Positions 15,958-23,377 are shown, numbered from the stretch's first letter. The stretch: DNA of 36,379 nt from Pseudomonas sp. MRSN 12121 (GCF_000931465.1 NZ_CP010893.1:1-36379), one strand, 5' to 3'. Program-made: numbers and translations. Notes: generated by a model from the sequence alone, not told the origin.

Positions 15958-16137
15958 TTATTGCCCCTTTGCAGGGGCTTTTTTAAACGAGTCCGGGGCG
16001 CTGGTATCCAGACTTGGGAAAGAAGTCTCACCGGACCTTTCGGCCCGGCATTCAGCGTCACAAACCACCTTATCTTTTTCGTCCCAGCAACCCGAGAGGC
16101 AGACCAGGACAGCAGCGAGAGCAAAAAACCGTTTCAT
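15958..16137 (-). CDS. Small lipoprotein, EexN-like candidate (entry exclusion)
   Basis: 59 residues, ATG at 16137 with GGAAAG upstream, stop at 15958-15960. The signal peptide (MKRFFALAAVLVCLSGC) has its lipobox at LSGC, Cys17. The mature part is short and charged, with two more Cys (VVCDAECRAE). Small lipoproteins between virB5 and virB6 are entry-exclusion proteins (EexN/Eex type) in several conjugative plasmids; here that is inferred from size, lipobox and position. Its tail SFPSLDTSAP nearly repeats the VirB5 tail SFPALDTSIP. Confidence 0.75.
   Translation of the reverse strand: MKRFFALAAVLVCLSGCWDEKDKVVCDAECRAERSGETSFPSLDTSAPDSFKKAPAKGQ
15963..15984 (+). terminator. Plus-strand hairpin-T run inside the lipoprotein gene's 3' end
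   Basis: GCCCC, TTTGCA, GGGGC followed by six T on the plus strand. It points against the operon, so it could only stop antisense transcription. The A-run it gives on the minus strand codes for the Lys-Lys of the lipoprotein tail, so it may be a by-product of coding. Confidence 0.35.
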
Positions 16138-16152
16138 GTTTTCTTTCCGTAG

Positions 16153-16884
16153 TCAGTTGTTAGGAATCGAGGTATCCAAGGCGGGGAAACTGTCGTTACT
16201 CCCGCTAACCTGCATGCGCATTTCGTTTTGCATCTGGCGCGCTGCGGCATCATTCGCTTGCGTCAGTTGCAGTACGCTTTGTAGTTGCGCCTGGTCGTTC
16301 TGCAACTTGGCCTGTTCAGACTGCGCAACAGCTTGCAGGTCCATAATCGCTTTCGGGTCAGTTGAAGAATTGATACTGGAGGAAAGGCGTTGCAAGGTCT
16401 GCACACGTGTCGCGGAGTTGTTGTAAGCCGCCTGGCCAAGAGCTTGTTGGTTCGCACTCATGTTGCGCATGTTTGACAGATAGCTTTGCATCTGTGGCGA
16501 CAAAGACGCTGCTTCGGAAGAAGAAAGGACAGATTGCGACTCACGAATTTGATTAGCCGATGTGGCCAAGTCGCCGTAAGTCGGACCGCTGTTGCTGTTC
16601 AACAGGGCCATGCTTTCATCCCAATTATCAGGTAGGCCATTTCGCGGCGAGTCGGACATAAGCCCGCCCATGCCGCGATTGCCGGTCAACGAGCCATATT
16701 GCTGCTTGGCCACGTCAAGGTTGTTCTTTATCTCGGTCAGCTGGTTGCTCAGAATGACGCCGTTTGCAATGGCCTTCTCGATGGCCAAGGCGTCGATAAC
16801 AGGCACGATATCGGCATGGGCGGCCCCCGAGCTAATCGCGGTGGCCAGTCCGATGGCAACGGTGATGCGTTTGAAGTTCATCAT
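16153..16884 (-). CDS. virB5: VirB5 minor pilin
   Basis: 243 residues with a signal peptide (cleavage after SSGAAHA). The long helical body has the pattern of VirB5/TrbJ proteins (AIANGVILSNQLTEIKNNL, LQAVAQSEQAKLQNDQAQ, 'QA.DAAARQMQNEMRM'). Located at the pilus tip in the family, where it contacts recipient cells. The end SFPALDTSIPNN resembles the tail of the neighbouring lipoprotein. Start overlaps the virB4 stop by 4 bases. Confidence 0.88.
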   Translation of the reverse strand: MMNFKRITVAIGLATAISSGAAHADIVPVIDALAIEKAIANGVILSNQLTEIKNNLDVAKQQYGSLTGNRGMGGLMSDSPRNGLPDNWDESMALLNSNSGPTYGDLATSANQIRESQSVLSSSEAASLSPQMQSYLSNMRNMSANQQALGQAAYNNSATRVQTLQRLSSSINSSTDPKAIMDLQAVAQSEQAKLQNDQAQLQSVLQLTQANDAAARQMQNEMRMQVSGSNDSFPALDTSIPNN

Positions 16885-19316
16885 GATTTTCTCTCCGCAG
16901 CTTTGAAATGTGGTAGCCAGTTTTCTGGCTCGTCGCCGTATTCAGCCCGCAAGGCGTCGACCATGGCGACCGTGTGTTTCTTACTCGACAGAACGTCAAG
17001 TTCAAACTTCATACCTTCCATGTCGAACTTGCAGACCACAGAACTGTGCCCTTGTTGCAACACGAAGATCCGGCTGGACTCCGGGTCCGTCTCTTTCACA
17101 AGCTGGAACACCCGGTCAGATACGCCGAGCGTCTTGTATTGCTCGTAATCCGCCTTGTCATTGGGGAACAGGATTTTGTTTGGCGTCTGCTCGATCAGGG
17201 TGTGCGCGATTGGGCTTTTGAGCGCGTCCTTTGGCGACTGGGAATCCAGCACAACGAACCCATTGTTCTTACGGATGGTTTTCAACTGATCTTCTACGAA
17301 GTCCTGGAACGGCGCGTCACCCAGCGCCTTCCAGAATTCAGCGATGAACAGGGCGAACCGCCGACCATCTACCAACGACTGCACCAGGTGAAAGAGGTAC
17401 ATATTGATCGGGGCGCGCAGCTCGTCACTGTTCAGAAACGCGGTTACGTCGAAGCCTGTAATGAGCGCATCGCCCAGTGACCCGGCCAGCGTGTCGGTTT
17501 TGTTGTCGAACACCCAGGCGTTTTCGCCATCAGGTTGGCCAGCGCGACGCGCATAGCACCAACGCTGGAGACGCTTGTAGATGATCGAATCCACGTCCAG
17601 GAAATCAAGCACCCGGCCCAAGCGCCGGTGTTCCAGATCTTTGCGCAGTACCGAGTTAACAGCCGCCTCGATCCGCTCCACATCGGTAACGTCCAGTGCG
17701 TCTACATTCCCTTGCGGCGCCGCAAGGTAGAGCGTCAGACGTTTAAGGAAAGGCATGGTGATAGGGTTGTCTTTGTCCAACTGGAACGGGTTCCAATTGG
17801 TCGGCACGCCGCTTTGAACCGGATAGTACCGCCCGCCGAGGGCACGAATGATGATTTCCGTATCCCGGTCTTTCGTAAACAGCACGCACGTTGCGCCGAA
17901 CTTGGTAAGCATCGCCAGGTTGAATGCCACCCAAGCGGTTTTACCTGAGCCGGTAGGGCCGAGCACCATCGTATGCCCGACGTCCTTAATTTTAACGTCG
18001 TTCTTATCCTGCGGATCAGAGGAATGGAACGAGAAGTAATAGGGCGTTCCGGCTGTAGTCATATACATAGTTAACGCATCCCCCCAATGGTTGTTTGTCA
18101 AACGACCAGATGGGAAGTTATGCAGCGGAGCGAAACCGCTAAAGTTTTTGCTGTTAATGTCTGATACTCGCGGACGGTCCTTGAACTGACCAGGGAATTG
18201 CGCCCAAAAAGCCGACACAATGGCCAAGTCTTCACGAACAGGCGTCATGCCTGTATCACCCAAAATATCAATCGCGTCCGCCACATTGTCATTAAGCCCT
18301 TCTACCGTATCGGACTTAACGAACAAGTTGAAATGATGTTCACCCATAACGATGCGCCGCGATGCCAAGTCGTCAAGTGCATCGTCAATTTCATCGATCT
18401 GCGATGTTGCATCATCTTCGGCGGCTTCCATGCGGCTTTGAGCTATGCGCATGGTCCGGCGTGCGGATTCTTGCTTGATAAAGCTAAAGGATTGCGTCAA
18501 TACGAAGTCATAAGGTGCATTGAGCAATTCATTAAGGAACACCGGGCCGGTTTCGGCGGGATAAGTGCCTATCCCCAGCATGGCCCCAAAATAGGTGCTG
18601 GTAGCGCCGCGAACCTCGACCGTTTCATTACCCCAGAACGGGCGCGAAGCGGGCAGGAGCTTACGTAGCGGTGCCTGGCCAATTGCGACACGCTGCCAGC
18701 GCCCATTCAGCAAGAAACCCATGAATTCCATGGGTTCAGAGCAGTAGACGCCTTGATGTTTGTATATGCCCAGTTTTTCGGCATCGTAGCGGCGCAGCGT
18801 TCGCATGACCTGGCGAACGACCTTATCCAGCTTCTCTACCGCCTGTTCGCGCTCGGCCTGGCGGCTGGATTTGTCCGCCTTCGACACCAAGTTAAACATG
18901 GCGCTGCCAATAGCGGAGGGGAACGGGCGGTAAACGATTGTCAAATAAAGCTCATTGACGCGTAGTTTCTCGTCTGACAGCCGAGACGAGTATTTATCAT
19001 TCAGGTCTTTGGCAAACCCTTCTGGAAACTCACCTGGAGGAAATCTATGTTCCCTGCGCCGGATAATATGCTGCCACACGCCGACGTTGTGGCTTGATAT
19101 ATTCTTGAGTAACGCGTTAAGACGCTTATGCCAGATATTAACCTGCTCGTCATCGGCACTTTCAAAGCTTGCACCGGTTAGGCGGATTACTTGCATATAA
19201 TCCCGGTTTTTCGTCATCACCGTGTGGCGATCTACGTGGACCTCAAACGGGAGCCGCTCAGCAACTGGCGGCTCATGTTTGATAACCTTTTTCCTCAAAG
19301 TCTCGGCAAAGCTCAT
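16881..19316 (-). CDS. virB4: VirB4 (TrbE/CagE) ATPase
   Basis: 811 residues. The N-terminal CagE/VirB4 domain is followed by the ATPase domain with Walker A VLGPTGSGKTAWVAF at about 450 and a downstream Walker B region (ALFIAEFWKAL), where the usual Asp-Glu pair reads Ala-Glu. The end carries the conserved 'V.DALRAEYGDEPENWLP'. Energises pilus assembly and transfer. Both ends overlap neighbours by 4 bases (ATGA). Confidence 0.95.
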   Translation of the reverse strand: MSFAETLRKKVIKHEPPVAERLPFEVHVDRHTVMTKNRDYMQVIRLTGASFESADDEQVNIWHKRLNALLKNISSHNVGVWQHIIRRREHRFPPGEFPEGFAKDLNDKYSSRLSDEKLRVNELYLTIVYRPFPSAIGSAMFNLVSKADKSSRQAEREQAVEKLDKVVRQVMRTLRRYDAEKLGIYKHQGVYCSEPMEFMGFLLNGRWQRVAIGQAPLRKLLPASRPFWGNETVEVRGATSTYFGAMLGIGTYPAETGPVFLNELLNAPYDFVLTQSFSFIKQESARRTMRIAQSRMEAAEDDATSQIDEIDDALDDLASRRIVMGEHHFNLFVKSDTVEGLNDNVADAIDILGDTGMTPVREDLAIVSAFWAQFPGQFKDRPRVSDINSKNFSGFAPLHNFPSGRLTNNHWGDALTMYMTTAGTPYYFSFHSSDPQDKNDVKIKDVGHTMVLGPTGSGKTAWVAFNLAMLTKFGATCVLFTKDRDTEIIIRALGGRYYPVQSGVPTNWNPFQLDKDNPITMPFLKRLTLYLAAPQGNVDALDVTDVERIEAAVNSVLRKDLEHRRLGRVLDFLDVDSIIYKRLQRWCYARRAGQPDGENAWVFDNKTDTLAGSLGDALITGFDVTAFLNSDELRAPINMYLFHLVQSLVDGRRFALFIAEFWKALGDAPFQDFVEDQLKTIRKNNGFVVLDSQSPKDALKSPIAHTLIEQTPNKILFPNDKADYEQYKTLGVSDRVFQLVKETDPESSRIFVLQQGHSSVVCKFDMEGMKFELDVLSSKKHTVAMVDALRAEYGDEPENWLPHFKAAERKS

Positions 19317-19681
19317 AGCAATCCCCTTTTCTGGAGTTTGCGCAATTTGCGCTTACTCAGTTTCTTTCCGACGTTGAACTCAAGGGGACTGTATGTAGCG
19401 GCGCGCCAGTAATAGAAGTTACCGAGGAACGCAAACGCCTTAGTCCTACCCCATAGGTAGATCAGTTCAAACGCCCGAGGGTCGTAGAGACAGATGCAAT
19501 ACAGCATCAGGTGAATAGGGATGAAGGCCAGCAGCCACAACAAATTTTTCGTGAGTACGAAACATTCGATGGTGAACACCATGTTGATGATGAAGGCTTG
19601 CCAGGTGACTCCCCAGCGCATCGTGGGACGCGTAGGCCCCACGAACAAGGTATCAACTAGGATTCCGTCGTTCTTATCCAT
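19313..19681 (-). CDS. virB3: VirB3 inner-membrane protein
   Basis: 122 residues. The start VDTLFVGPTRPTMRWGV is the VirB3 signature. One or two hydrophobic segments follow (TWQAFIINMVFTIECFVL, LLWLLAFIPIHLMLYCI), then a basic tail. It works with VirB4 in pilus biogenesis. ATG 19681 lies 27 bp after the virB2 stop. Confidence 0.93.
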   Translation of the reverse strand: MDKNDGILVDTLFVGPTRPTMRWGVTWQAFIINMVFTIECFVLTKNLLWLLAFIPIHLMLYCICLYDPRAFELIYLWGRTKAFAFLGNFYYWRAATYSPLEFNVGKKLSKRKLRKLQKRGLL

Positions 19682-19708
19682 GTGGGGCCTCGCTTTGGTG
19701 TGGCTCGG

Positions 19709-20038
19709 TTACACGCCGAACAGGCCGCGAATCCAGGTGACAATCTGGTCGCTACCGAACAGCAAGACGATGCCGACGACTACGCCAATGAGCCACATCC
19801 AGTGAATTTTGCCAAACAAGGCTAGGGCACCTACGACCATCACCGCGATACCCGCGACGGGGGTCAGCATTGCCAAGGTGTCGGCGGACAGTCCAGTCGC
19901 ACCGGTGGTAAACGGGTTTGCTGCCATGGCCAGCGCCGGGAAGATCGAGCCGATAACAGCGGCCACGAACGCCAGGAGGCGGCGAGTTGCTACAGGGCGG
20001 GTTGGGGTTTCATGAGTCGTCTGTACTGTCATAGTCAA
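19709..20038 (-). CDS. virB2: VirB2 major pilin
   Basis: 109 residues. A long leader ends at FPALAMA, and the mature pilin starts around ANPFTTG. Two hydrophobic segments (LAMLTPVAGIAVMVVGALALF and WLIGVVVGIVLLFGSDQIV) flank a short loop, the usual VirB2 topology. GGAG upstream of ATG 20038 supports this start even though it overlaps the end of orf89 by 29 bases. Confidence 0.92.
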   Translation of the reverse strand: MTMTVQTTHETPTRPVATRRLLAFVAAVIGSIFPALAMAANPFTTGATGLSADTLAMLTPVAGIAVMVVGALALFGKIHWMWLIGVVVGIVLLFGSDQIVTWIRGLFGV

Positions 20039-20279
20039 GCTCCAGGATTATCGGTGCATTGGGGCAATCAAGCCCCCGTATGTAGCTGGCCAGGGTGTTC
20101 AAGTTCGGCCAGAGTCGTGGTTGCTTCCTCGCATTGAATAGAGTGTTTTCGCCATCCTTCCAGGTTAAAACCACTATCAGGCTGAATTTCTGTTCCTCTT
20201 TTACCTCCCTCAAAATGAACTGTTTAATGGCCTTATTTTTGGCGTTGTCCTCTAGCTGGTCTTCATAGATGGACGTCAT
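20010..20279 (-). CDS. Hypothetical protein, 89 aa (orf89), start of the T4SS operon
   Basis: The frame is open upstream to 20591, but that part is the shadow of the 20398-20928 gene. ATG 20279 with GAGG upstream gives an acidic, soluble 89-residue protein (FSLIVVLTWKDGENTLFNA). ATG 20378 (122 residues) is possible but has a poor ribosome site. No family recognised. It overlaps virB2 by 29 bases in another frame. Confidence 0.6.
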   Translation of the reverse strand: MTSIYEDQLEDNAKNKAIKQFILREVKEEQKFSLIVVLTWKDGENTLFNARKQPRLWPNLNTLASYIRGLDCPNAPIILELDYDSTDDS

Positions 20280-20397
20280 TTCAGTGGCCTCGTGTGTTGA
20301 GTGTTGGGCCGTTATCGTATCCTTTTCGGATTGTTTCGGCTTCACCTCGCCACACATCGTGGCCACACCCTTTGGCATATTGCCGCTTCGGTTGTGT

Positions 20398-20928
20398 CTA
20401 GTTTGTGGCTCCAGAACTGGCCTCCTTGTCACCGGCTTCGGGTGATTTTTCCAGGGCTGCCCCGCTGTCCTGATCGTCTTCGGGGGATGCTGCGCGCACG
20501 TTCTGTTTGCGCTTGTACACGTCCCAATAAGGGACATCTGCCGGTGCTTGGGGGCTGTCCGCCTGGCCCTGCGGGGCCGTCTGCGGGACAAACGCGGGAC
20601 GACGGGGCCGGGCTACCTTCCCGGCCTGACCGTCTAACTCGCGCTGTAGCGATTCGATGTTGGTTTTATGGCTCTGCACCGAGGCAGCGATCTGCTGCAC
20701 TTCTTCGGGTGACTTTTGAGCCTTGATGGCGGCGGCCAGATCGGCGTTCGCTTGATCGAGGGATTTTTGTTCCGTAGTCAGCTCATTGGCTAAGATTGCG
20801 CGACGTTGCGCGTCGCGATCTTGCTGCACGTCGTTGCCGACGACTGGATAGCTTTCAGCATACGCCGCGCTTGGAAGCGCGGCAGATGCGCATATGGCCG
20901 CTAAGAGCGCGAGTGGTGCCAGCTTCAT
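20398..20928 (-). CDS. Periplasmic coiled-coil protein, first gene of the T4SS operon
   Basis: 176 residues from ATG 20928. A signal peptide (LALLAAICASAALPSAAYAES) is followed by a helical coiled-coil region (about 35-105, heptads around LDQANADLAAAIKAQ) and a disordered Pro/Gln/Glu-rich tail. GGGAGAGG in front supports this start; the frame extends 10 codons further upstream without a site. Similar small coiled-coil proteins occupy this place in other VirB operons but are not conserved enough to name. Confidence 0.65.
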   Translation of the reverse strand: MKLAPLALLAAICASAALPSAAYAESYPVVGNDVQQDRDAQRRAILANELTTEQKSLDQANADLAAAIKAQKSPEEVQQIAASVQSHKTNIESLQRELDGQAGKVARPRRPAFVPQTAPQGQADSPQAPADVPYWDVYKRKQNVRAASPEDDQDSGAALEKSPEAGDKEASSGATN

Positions 20929-20975
20929 AACCTCTCCCTGGTCCGGCAGGCCGGACATTGCTTTACTGTGGTTTG

Positions 20976-21022
20976 ACCCTACAGCAATGCCCTTTCTGCT
21001 GCAACACTTTTACGATAAGTGT
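20976..21022 (-). promoter_or_regulatory. Promoter and operator of the type IV secretion operon
   Basis: On the minus strand TTGCAG (21004-20999), 17 bases, TAGGGT (20981-20976), about 48 bp before the first operon gene. Just upstream and touching the -35 is ACACTT, 7 bases, AAGTGT (21004-21022), the same palindrome as at 4588-4606. A repressor bound there would shut the whole transfer operon. Confidence 0.6.
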
Positions 21023-21045
21023 AAATGTGAATATCGTATAGTTGT

Positions 21046-21975
21046 TTACCGTTCCGGTTCAGCTTCCAGCTTTCCCGGCGTGTTCTCCTTCGCAGCTGCG
21101 CGCTGCTGGGCTTTAAGCTCAATATTCCAGTCTTTCCCAGCGGTCGGGCGTTGACGCTCAACCTCTTGGCTCACAGCCTCTTTGAGCCGGTCCCCAAGCC
21201 GATCACCTGCTTTGTCTGCGTTGAAACCGTCTACGATCTTGTAGCCCTGGCCTTCCAGGTGTTTAGCCGCTCCCTGGAGAATGTCACGGGTACTGCCTGC
21301 GGTGCCGATCACCAGCGCTTCGGGGTTCAGCGCCTGATAACTCATGGCCTCAATTGACGACTCTACAAACACCGCCAGTTTCGATGCGGCCTTACCGGTG
21401 AAGTACAGACCGCGATCCCCACGGATACCGTGGAAGGGCTTGCTGTAAGTCCCCCGTAATTCCGCACCGGACATTTTCCCGTCCAACGTGCGAAGGGCGA
21501 AAACAGCATTGCCAAACTTATCTGCCCAAAGTCGTCCCTTGTCGATTGCCGTATTGACAATTTGTTCCGGGATGCCTCGGGTATTTGTTAAGTAATTCAT
21601 GACCCTAGCCAGCTTTTTCGGGTCCGGTTCGGGAATTTCCAATTTGGGTTTGGGTGTCGAGTCCAGGATACGGGTTGCCTGATGCCGCGCCTCGGCCTGG
21701 TAGGTTTGTACGGCTGCTTCGCGGCCATGAGTGCCGCCGAGCCAGGCCACGGCATCTCTGAAACCGAAACCGCCCAGGTGCATGGCCAGGTCAATTGCCC
21801 CACCGCCGCCCTTGTCGGCATCGTGGTTGTAGAACTTTTCGTCCGTGACCGTCACCCGCCCGGCGTGGGTTTTCCAATTCCGCTTTGGGTCTGCGGGGTC
21901 GCGGATCGCTCCGAATCCTTCCAAGACGGCTTCCAGTTCGATGCCGCGCGCCTTGTCTATGTCTGACTTTTCCAT
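21046..21975 (-). CDS. DUF3991/TOPRIM-domain protein (TraC/primase-like)
   Basis: 309 residues from ATG 21975 with GGAGG 7-8 bases upstream. N-terminal: a short zinc-ribbon-free primase-like start (DKARGIELEAVLEGFGAIRD, then GRVTVTDEKFYNHDADKGGG). The DUF3991 core follows (YLTNTRGIPEQIVNTAIDKGRLW) and then a TOPRIM domain with the acidic residues in VFVESSIEAMSYQ and 'IVDGFNADKAGD'. Proteins of this design act in plasmid DNA processing or priming during transfer. It lies between the T4SS promoter and the replication region, on the same strand as the T4SS. Confidence 0.8.
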   Translation of the reverse strand: MEKSDIDKARGIELEAVLEGFGAIRDPADPKRNWKTHAGRVTVTDEKFYNHDADKGGGGAIDLAMHLGGFGFRDAVAWLGGTHGREAAVQTYQAEARHQATRILDSTPKPKLEIPEPDPKKLARVMNYLTNTRGIPEQIVNTAIDKGRLWADKFGNAVFALRTLDGKMSGAELRGTYSKPFHGIRGDRGLYFTGKAASKLAVFVESSIEAMSYQALNPEALVIGTAGSTRDILQGAAKHLEGQGYKIVDGFNADKAGDRLGDRLKEAVSQEVERQRPTAGKDWNIELKAQQRAAAKENTPGKLEAEPER

Positions 21976-22003
21976 GGGAGTCCTCCGACAAAAGATCAAA
22001 AGA

Positions 22004-22026
22004 TGCTACTACGGAAAACAAATTTC
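22004..22026 (+). repeat. 23-bp repeat with CTACGGAAA core, copy 1
   Basis: A 23-base sequence starting TGCTACTACGGAAAAC is found here and, inverted, at 34951-34973. Its core CTACGGAAA recurs through the backbone (see findings). It lies in the leader of the TOPRIM gene and contains a smaller inverted repeat, CGGAAA and TTTCCG. Confidence 0.7.
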
Positions 22027-22074
22027 CGCATTGACAGAAACACCTTAACACCCGACAGAAGGTAAAGAAAAGTA

Positions 22075-22104
22075 TGGACTTACCAGATAGGGCGGCAGTA
22101 TAAT
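22075..22104 (+). promoter_or_regulatory. Sigma-70 promoter of the LPD29 gene
   Basis: TGGACT (22075-22080), 18 bases, perfect TATAAT (22099-22104). The transcript would carry a leader of about 90 bases containing GCTAACTAGATGGGAGTTA (22181-22199). Nearly the same sequence occurs in the korA leader at 24917-24935. Confidence 0.6.
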
Positions 22105-22203
22105 GGACCCATGCAGACGAAAGGCTGCATAAGCGACGAAGCCCCGGACGGCGGCAACCGTACCAGGGCTTCTAATCACAGCTAACTAGATGGGAGTTAA
22201 GCC

Positions 22204-22806
22204 ATGACTACTCAATATCTTACCGCCGCTGACACCGCAAAGCTCGTTCGCAAAGCGCTGAAAGAAGCGTTCCCGGACATGAAATTTAGCGTGCGCAGTC
22301 ATACCTACTCGGGCGGCGCGAGCCTCACCGTGGCGTGGACAGATGGTCCGAACATCAAACAGGTTGAGGCCGTTACCTGCCGTTTCCAGGGTTCGTACTT
22401 CGATGGGCAGATCGACTACAAGGGTTCTATCTATCACCTGGTGGGCGGCGTGCCCGTATCCTTCGGCGCCGATAGCATCCACTGCCGGCGTTCTTTCTCG
22501 GACGTGGCCATTGAGCAAGGTATTGACCGCGTTTTCCGCAAGTATCCGCAGAATTTCCGCGAGGCTGGCATTGCTAAGCCTACGATTGAGGAATTCCGTT
22601 CCGGCCGCCTGTGGGCCACGTATGTACCCTTCATGAGCAGCCATTGCGGTGACAGCCTGCAGGGCGAGATTAACGCCGCGATCAACCACCACAGCGACCG
22701 CCTGCGGGGCAAGGAAAGCCCTACAGCACAGAGCGTTTTTGTCACGCACGACGATGGCTACAGCCGACAATGCGGCAGCGGATACAGCGCTGTAAGCGTC
22801 CACTAA
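22204..22806 (+). CDS. LPD29-domain protein
   Basis: 200 residues. The N-terminal 100 match the LPD29 pattern well (LTAADTAKLVRKALKEAFP, 'KFSVRS.TYSGGASL.V.WTDGP', then VEAVTCRFQGSYFDG). LPD29 is one of the large-polyvalent-protein domains and also exists as a stand-alone gene on many conjugative plasmids; its activity is unknown. GGGAG at 22193-22197 is the ribosome site. It is read away from the TOPRIM gene and ends at a terminator. Confidence 0.8.
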   Translation: MTTQYLTAADTAKLVRKALKEAFPDMKFSVRSHTYSGGASLTVAWTDGPNIKQVEAVTCRFQGSYFDGQIDYKGSIYHLVGGVPVSFGADSIHCRRSFSDVAIEQGIDRVFRKYPQNFREAGIAKPTIEEFRSGRLWATYVPFMSSHCGDSLQGEINAAINHHSDRLRGKESPTAQSVFVTHDDGYSRQCGSGYSAVSVH

Positions 22807-22810
22807 CAAG

Positions 22811-22834
22811 ACTGGCCCTTCGGGGCCAGTTTTC
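22811..22834 (+). terminator. Rho-independent terminator after the LPD29 gene
   Basis: ACTGGCCC, TTC, GGGGCCAGT followed by TTTTCATTT. It lies 5 bp after the stop codon. Confidence 0.8.
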
Positions 22835-22958
22835 ATTTCCCGGGCAAGGTGCCGCACCTGCTATTCAATCCCCCGCTTTGCTGGTTTGTACAATCCAATT
22901 TTGTGGATTGTACAAACCAAGAATCCGCACGCACACCATCTGGCCCGGGAAATGAAAA
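22830..22958. repeat. 16-bp perfect inverted repeat enclosing two operator copies
   Basis: TTTTCATTTCCCGGGC at 22830-22845 and its exact reverse complement at 22943-22958, with 97 bp between. Each arm is the T-rich tail of a hairpin: the plus-strand terminator at 22811 on the left and a weaker hairpin (GCCC/GGGC, 22961-22975, minus strand) on the right. The interior has no gene and holds the operator pair 22881-22919. Confidence 0.6.
22881..22919. promoter_or_regulatory. Pair of TTGGTTTGTACAAACCAA-type operators
   Basis: CTGGTTTGTACAATCCAA (22881-22898) and TGGATTGTACAAACCA (22904-22919) are inverted copies of one palindrome. Four more copies are at 34767-34837 and 35003-35020. Nearest genes are LPD29 (upstream, other side of a terminator) and the RHH gene (downstream). 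Confidence 0.6.
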
Positions 22959-22983
22959 CAGCCCCACTGCTGGGCGTCTTGAC

Positions 22984-23033
22984 GTTAAGCGGTTTAACCA
23001 CTAGATTTAGGCGTTGAGTTAAACGGTATAACC
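22984..23033. promoter_or_regulatory. Two operator-like repeats in front of the RHH regulator gene
   Basis: GTTAAGCGGTTTAACC (22984-22999) and GTTAAACGGTATAACC (23018-23033) are partial palindromes that agree at 14 of 16 positions and are 34 bp apart. They end 17 bp before the start of the ribbon-helix-helix gene. Such proteins typically bind tandem sites over their own promoter, so these are the obvious candidates. Confidence 0.55.
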
Positions 23034-23050
23034 CCGGAAACGAAAAGACT

Positions 23051-23269
23051 ATGACCGCACACGCGCAAACCATCATGGCTACGAAGGTTGACGACCGCAT
23101 AAAGCGCCGTTTCGACGCTGCCATGCGCGCACGCGGCACTAACACCTCAGCGGTGTTACGCAAGGCGATTATGCAGTATCTGAGCGAGTTGGACGCCGGT
23201 ATAGAGCATCCACAGTTCAAGCTGGAGTTGGACGGCCCCGAGGCCGGAGAGAAGACCCCTAGCCACTGA
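23051..23269 (+). CDS. Ribbon-helix-helix (CopG/Arc-type) regulator
   Basis: 72 residues. MATKVDDRIKRRFDAAMRARGTN then TSAVLRKAIMQYL is the RHH pattern: a short beta strand for DNA contact, then two helices. ATG 23051 has GGAAACG upstream; ATG 23084 is an alternative. It lies directly before the replication control region, as CopG-type copy-number regulators often do. It may repress itself through the repeats at 22984-23033 and possibly the rep mRNA. Confidence 0.75.
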   Translation: MTAHAQTIMATKVDDRIKRRFDAAMRARGTNTSAVLRKAIMQYLSELDAGIEHPQFKLELDGPEAGEKTPSH

Positions 23270-23280
23270 CGGCGGGGCAA

Positions 23281-23342
23281 AAAAAAAGAGCACCAACGAC
23301 TAGATATCTTGGCGGATTCGTCGTGGTGCTCACCGTATAGGT
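23281..23342 (-). ncRNA. Antisense RNA controlling rep expression
   Basis: On the minus strand a promoter (23377-23349) is followed after a few bases by a short transcript that folds into GAGCACCACGAC (23331-23320), a 19-base loop (23319-23301) and GTCGTTGGTGCTC (23300-23288). It ends in nine T residues (23287-23279), a textbook terminator. The RNA of about 60 bases is fully complementary to the rep mRNA leader. Rep proteins of the pColE2 and IncI/IncL types are controlled by just such RNAs. The loop holds the complement of TTGGCGG. Confidence 0.7.
23288..23331 (+). promoter_or_regulatory. Stem-loop I of the rep leader mRNA (antisense target)
   Basis: In the mRNA sense, GAGCACCAACGAC pairs with GTCGTGGTGCTC (one bulged base) around a loop containing TTGGCGG (23309-23315). 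GGCGG of the loop can pair with CCGCC at 23417-23421, next to the rep ribosome site. That would be a pseudoknot of the kind known for IncI, IncB and IncL/M rep genes, where the same kind of loop sequence (UUGGCG) is used. Confidence 0.6.
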
Positions 23343-23348
23343 GAAGAG

Positions 23349-23377
23349 AGTATGGATTCCTGCGCAGCTATGTGCAA
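23349..23377 (-). promoter_or_regulatory. Promoter of the antisense RNA
   Basis: Minus strand TTGCAC (23377-23372), exactly 17 bases, CATACT (23354-23349). Good match to sigma-70 spacing, with a terminated transcript following within 75 bp. Confidence 0.6.

Noticed and set aside
21271..21282. TTTAGCCGCT as IncP KorB site
   Set aside because: Only the left half of the 13-bp palindrome is present, and it lies inside the TOPRIM gene.
22186..22857. 223-codon minus-strand frame
   Set aside because: Exact antisense of the LPD29 gene and runs through its terminator.
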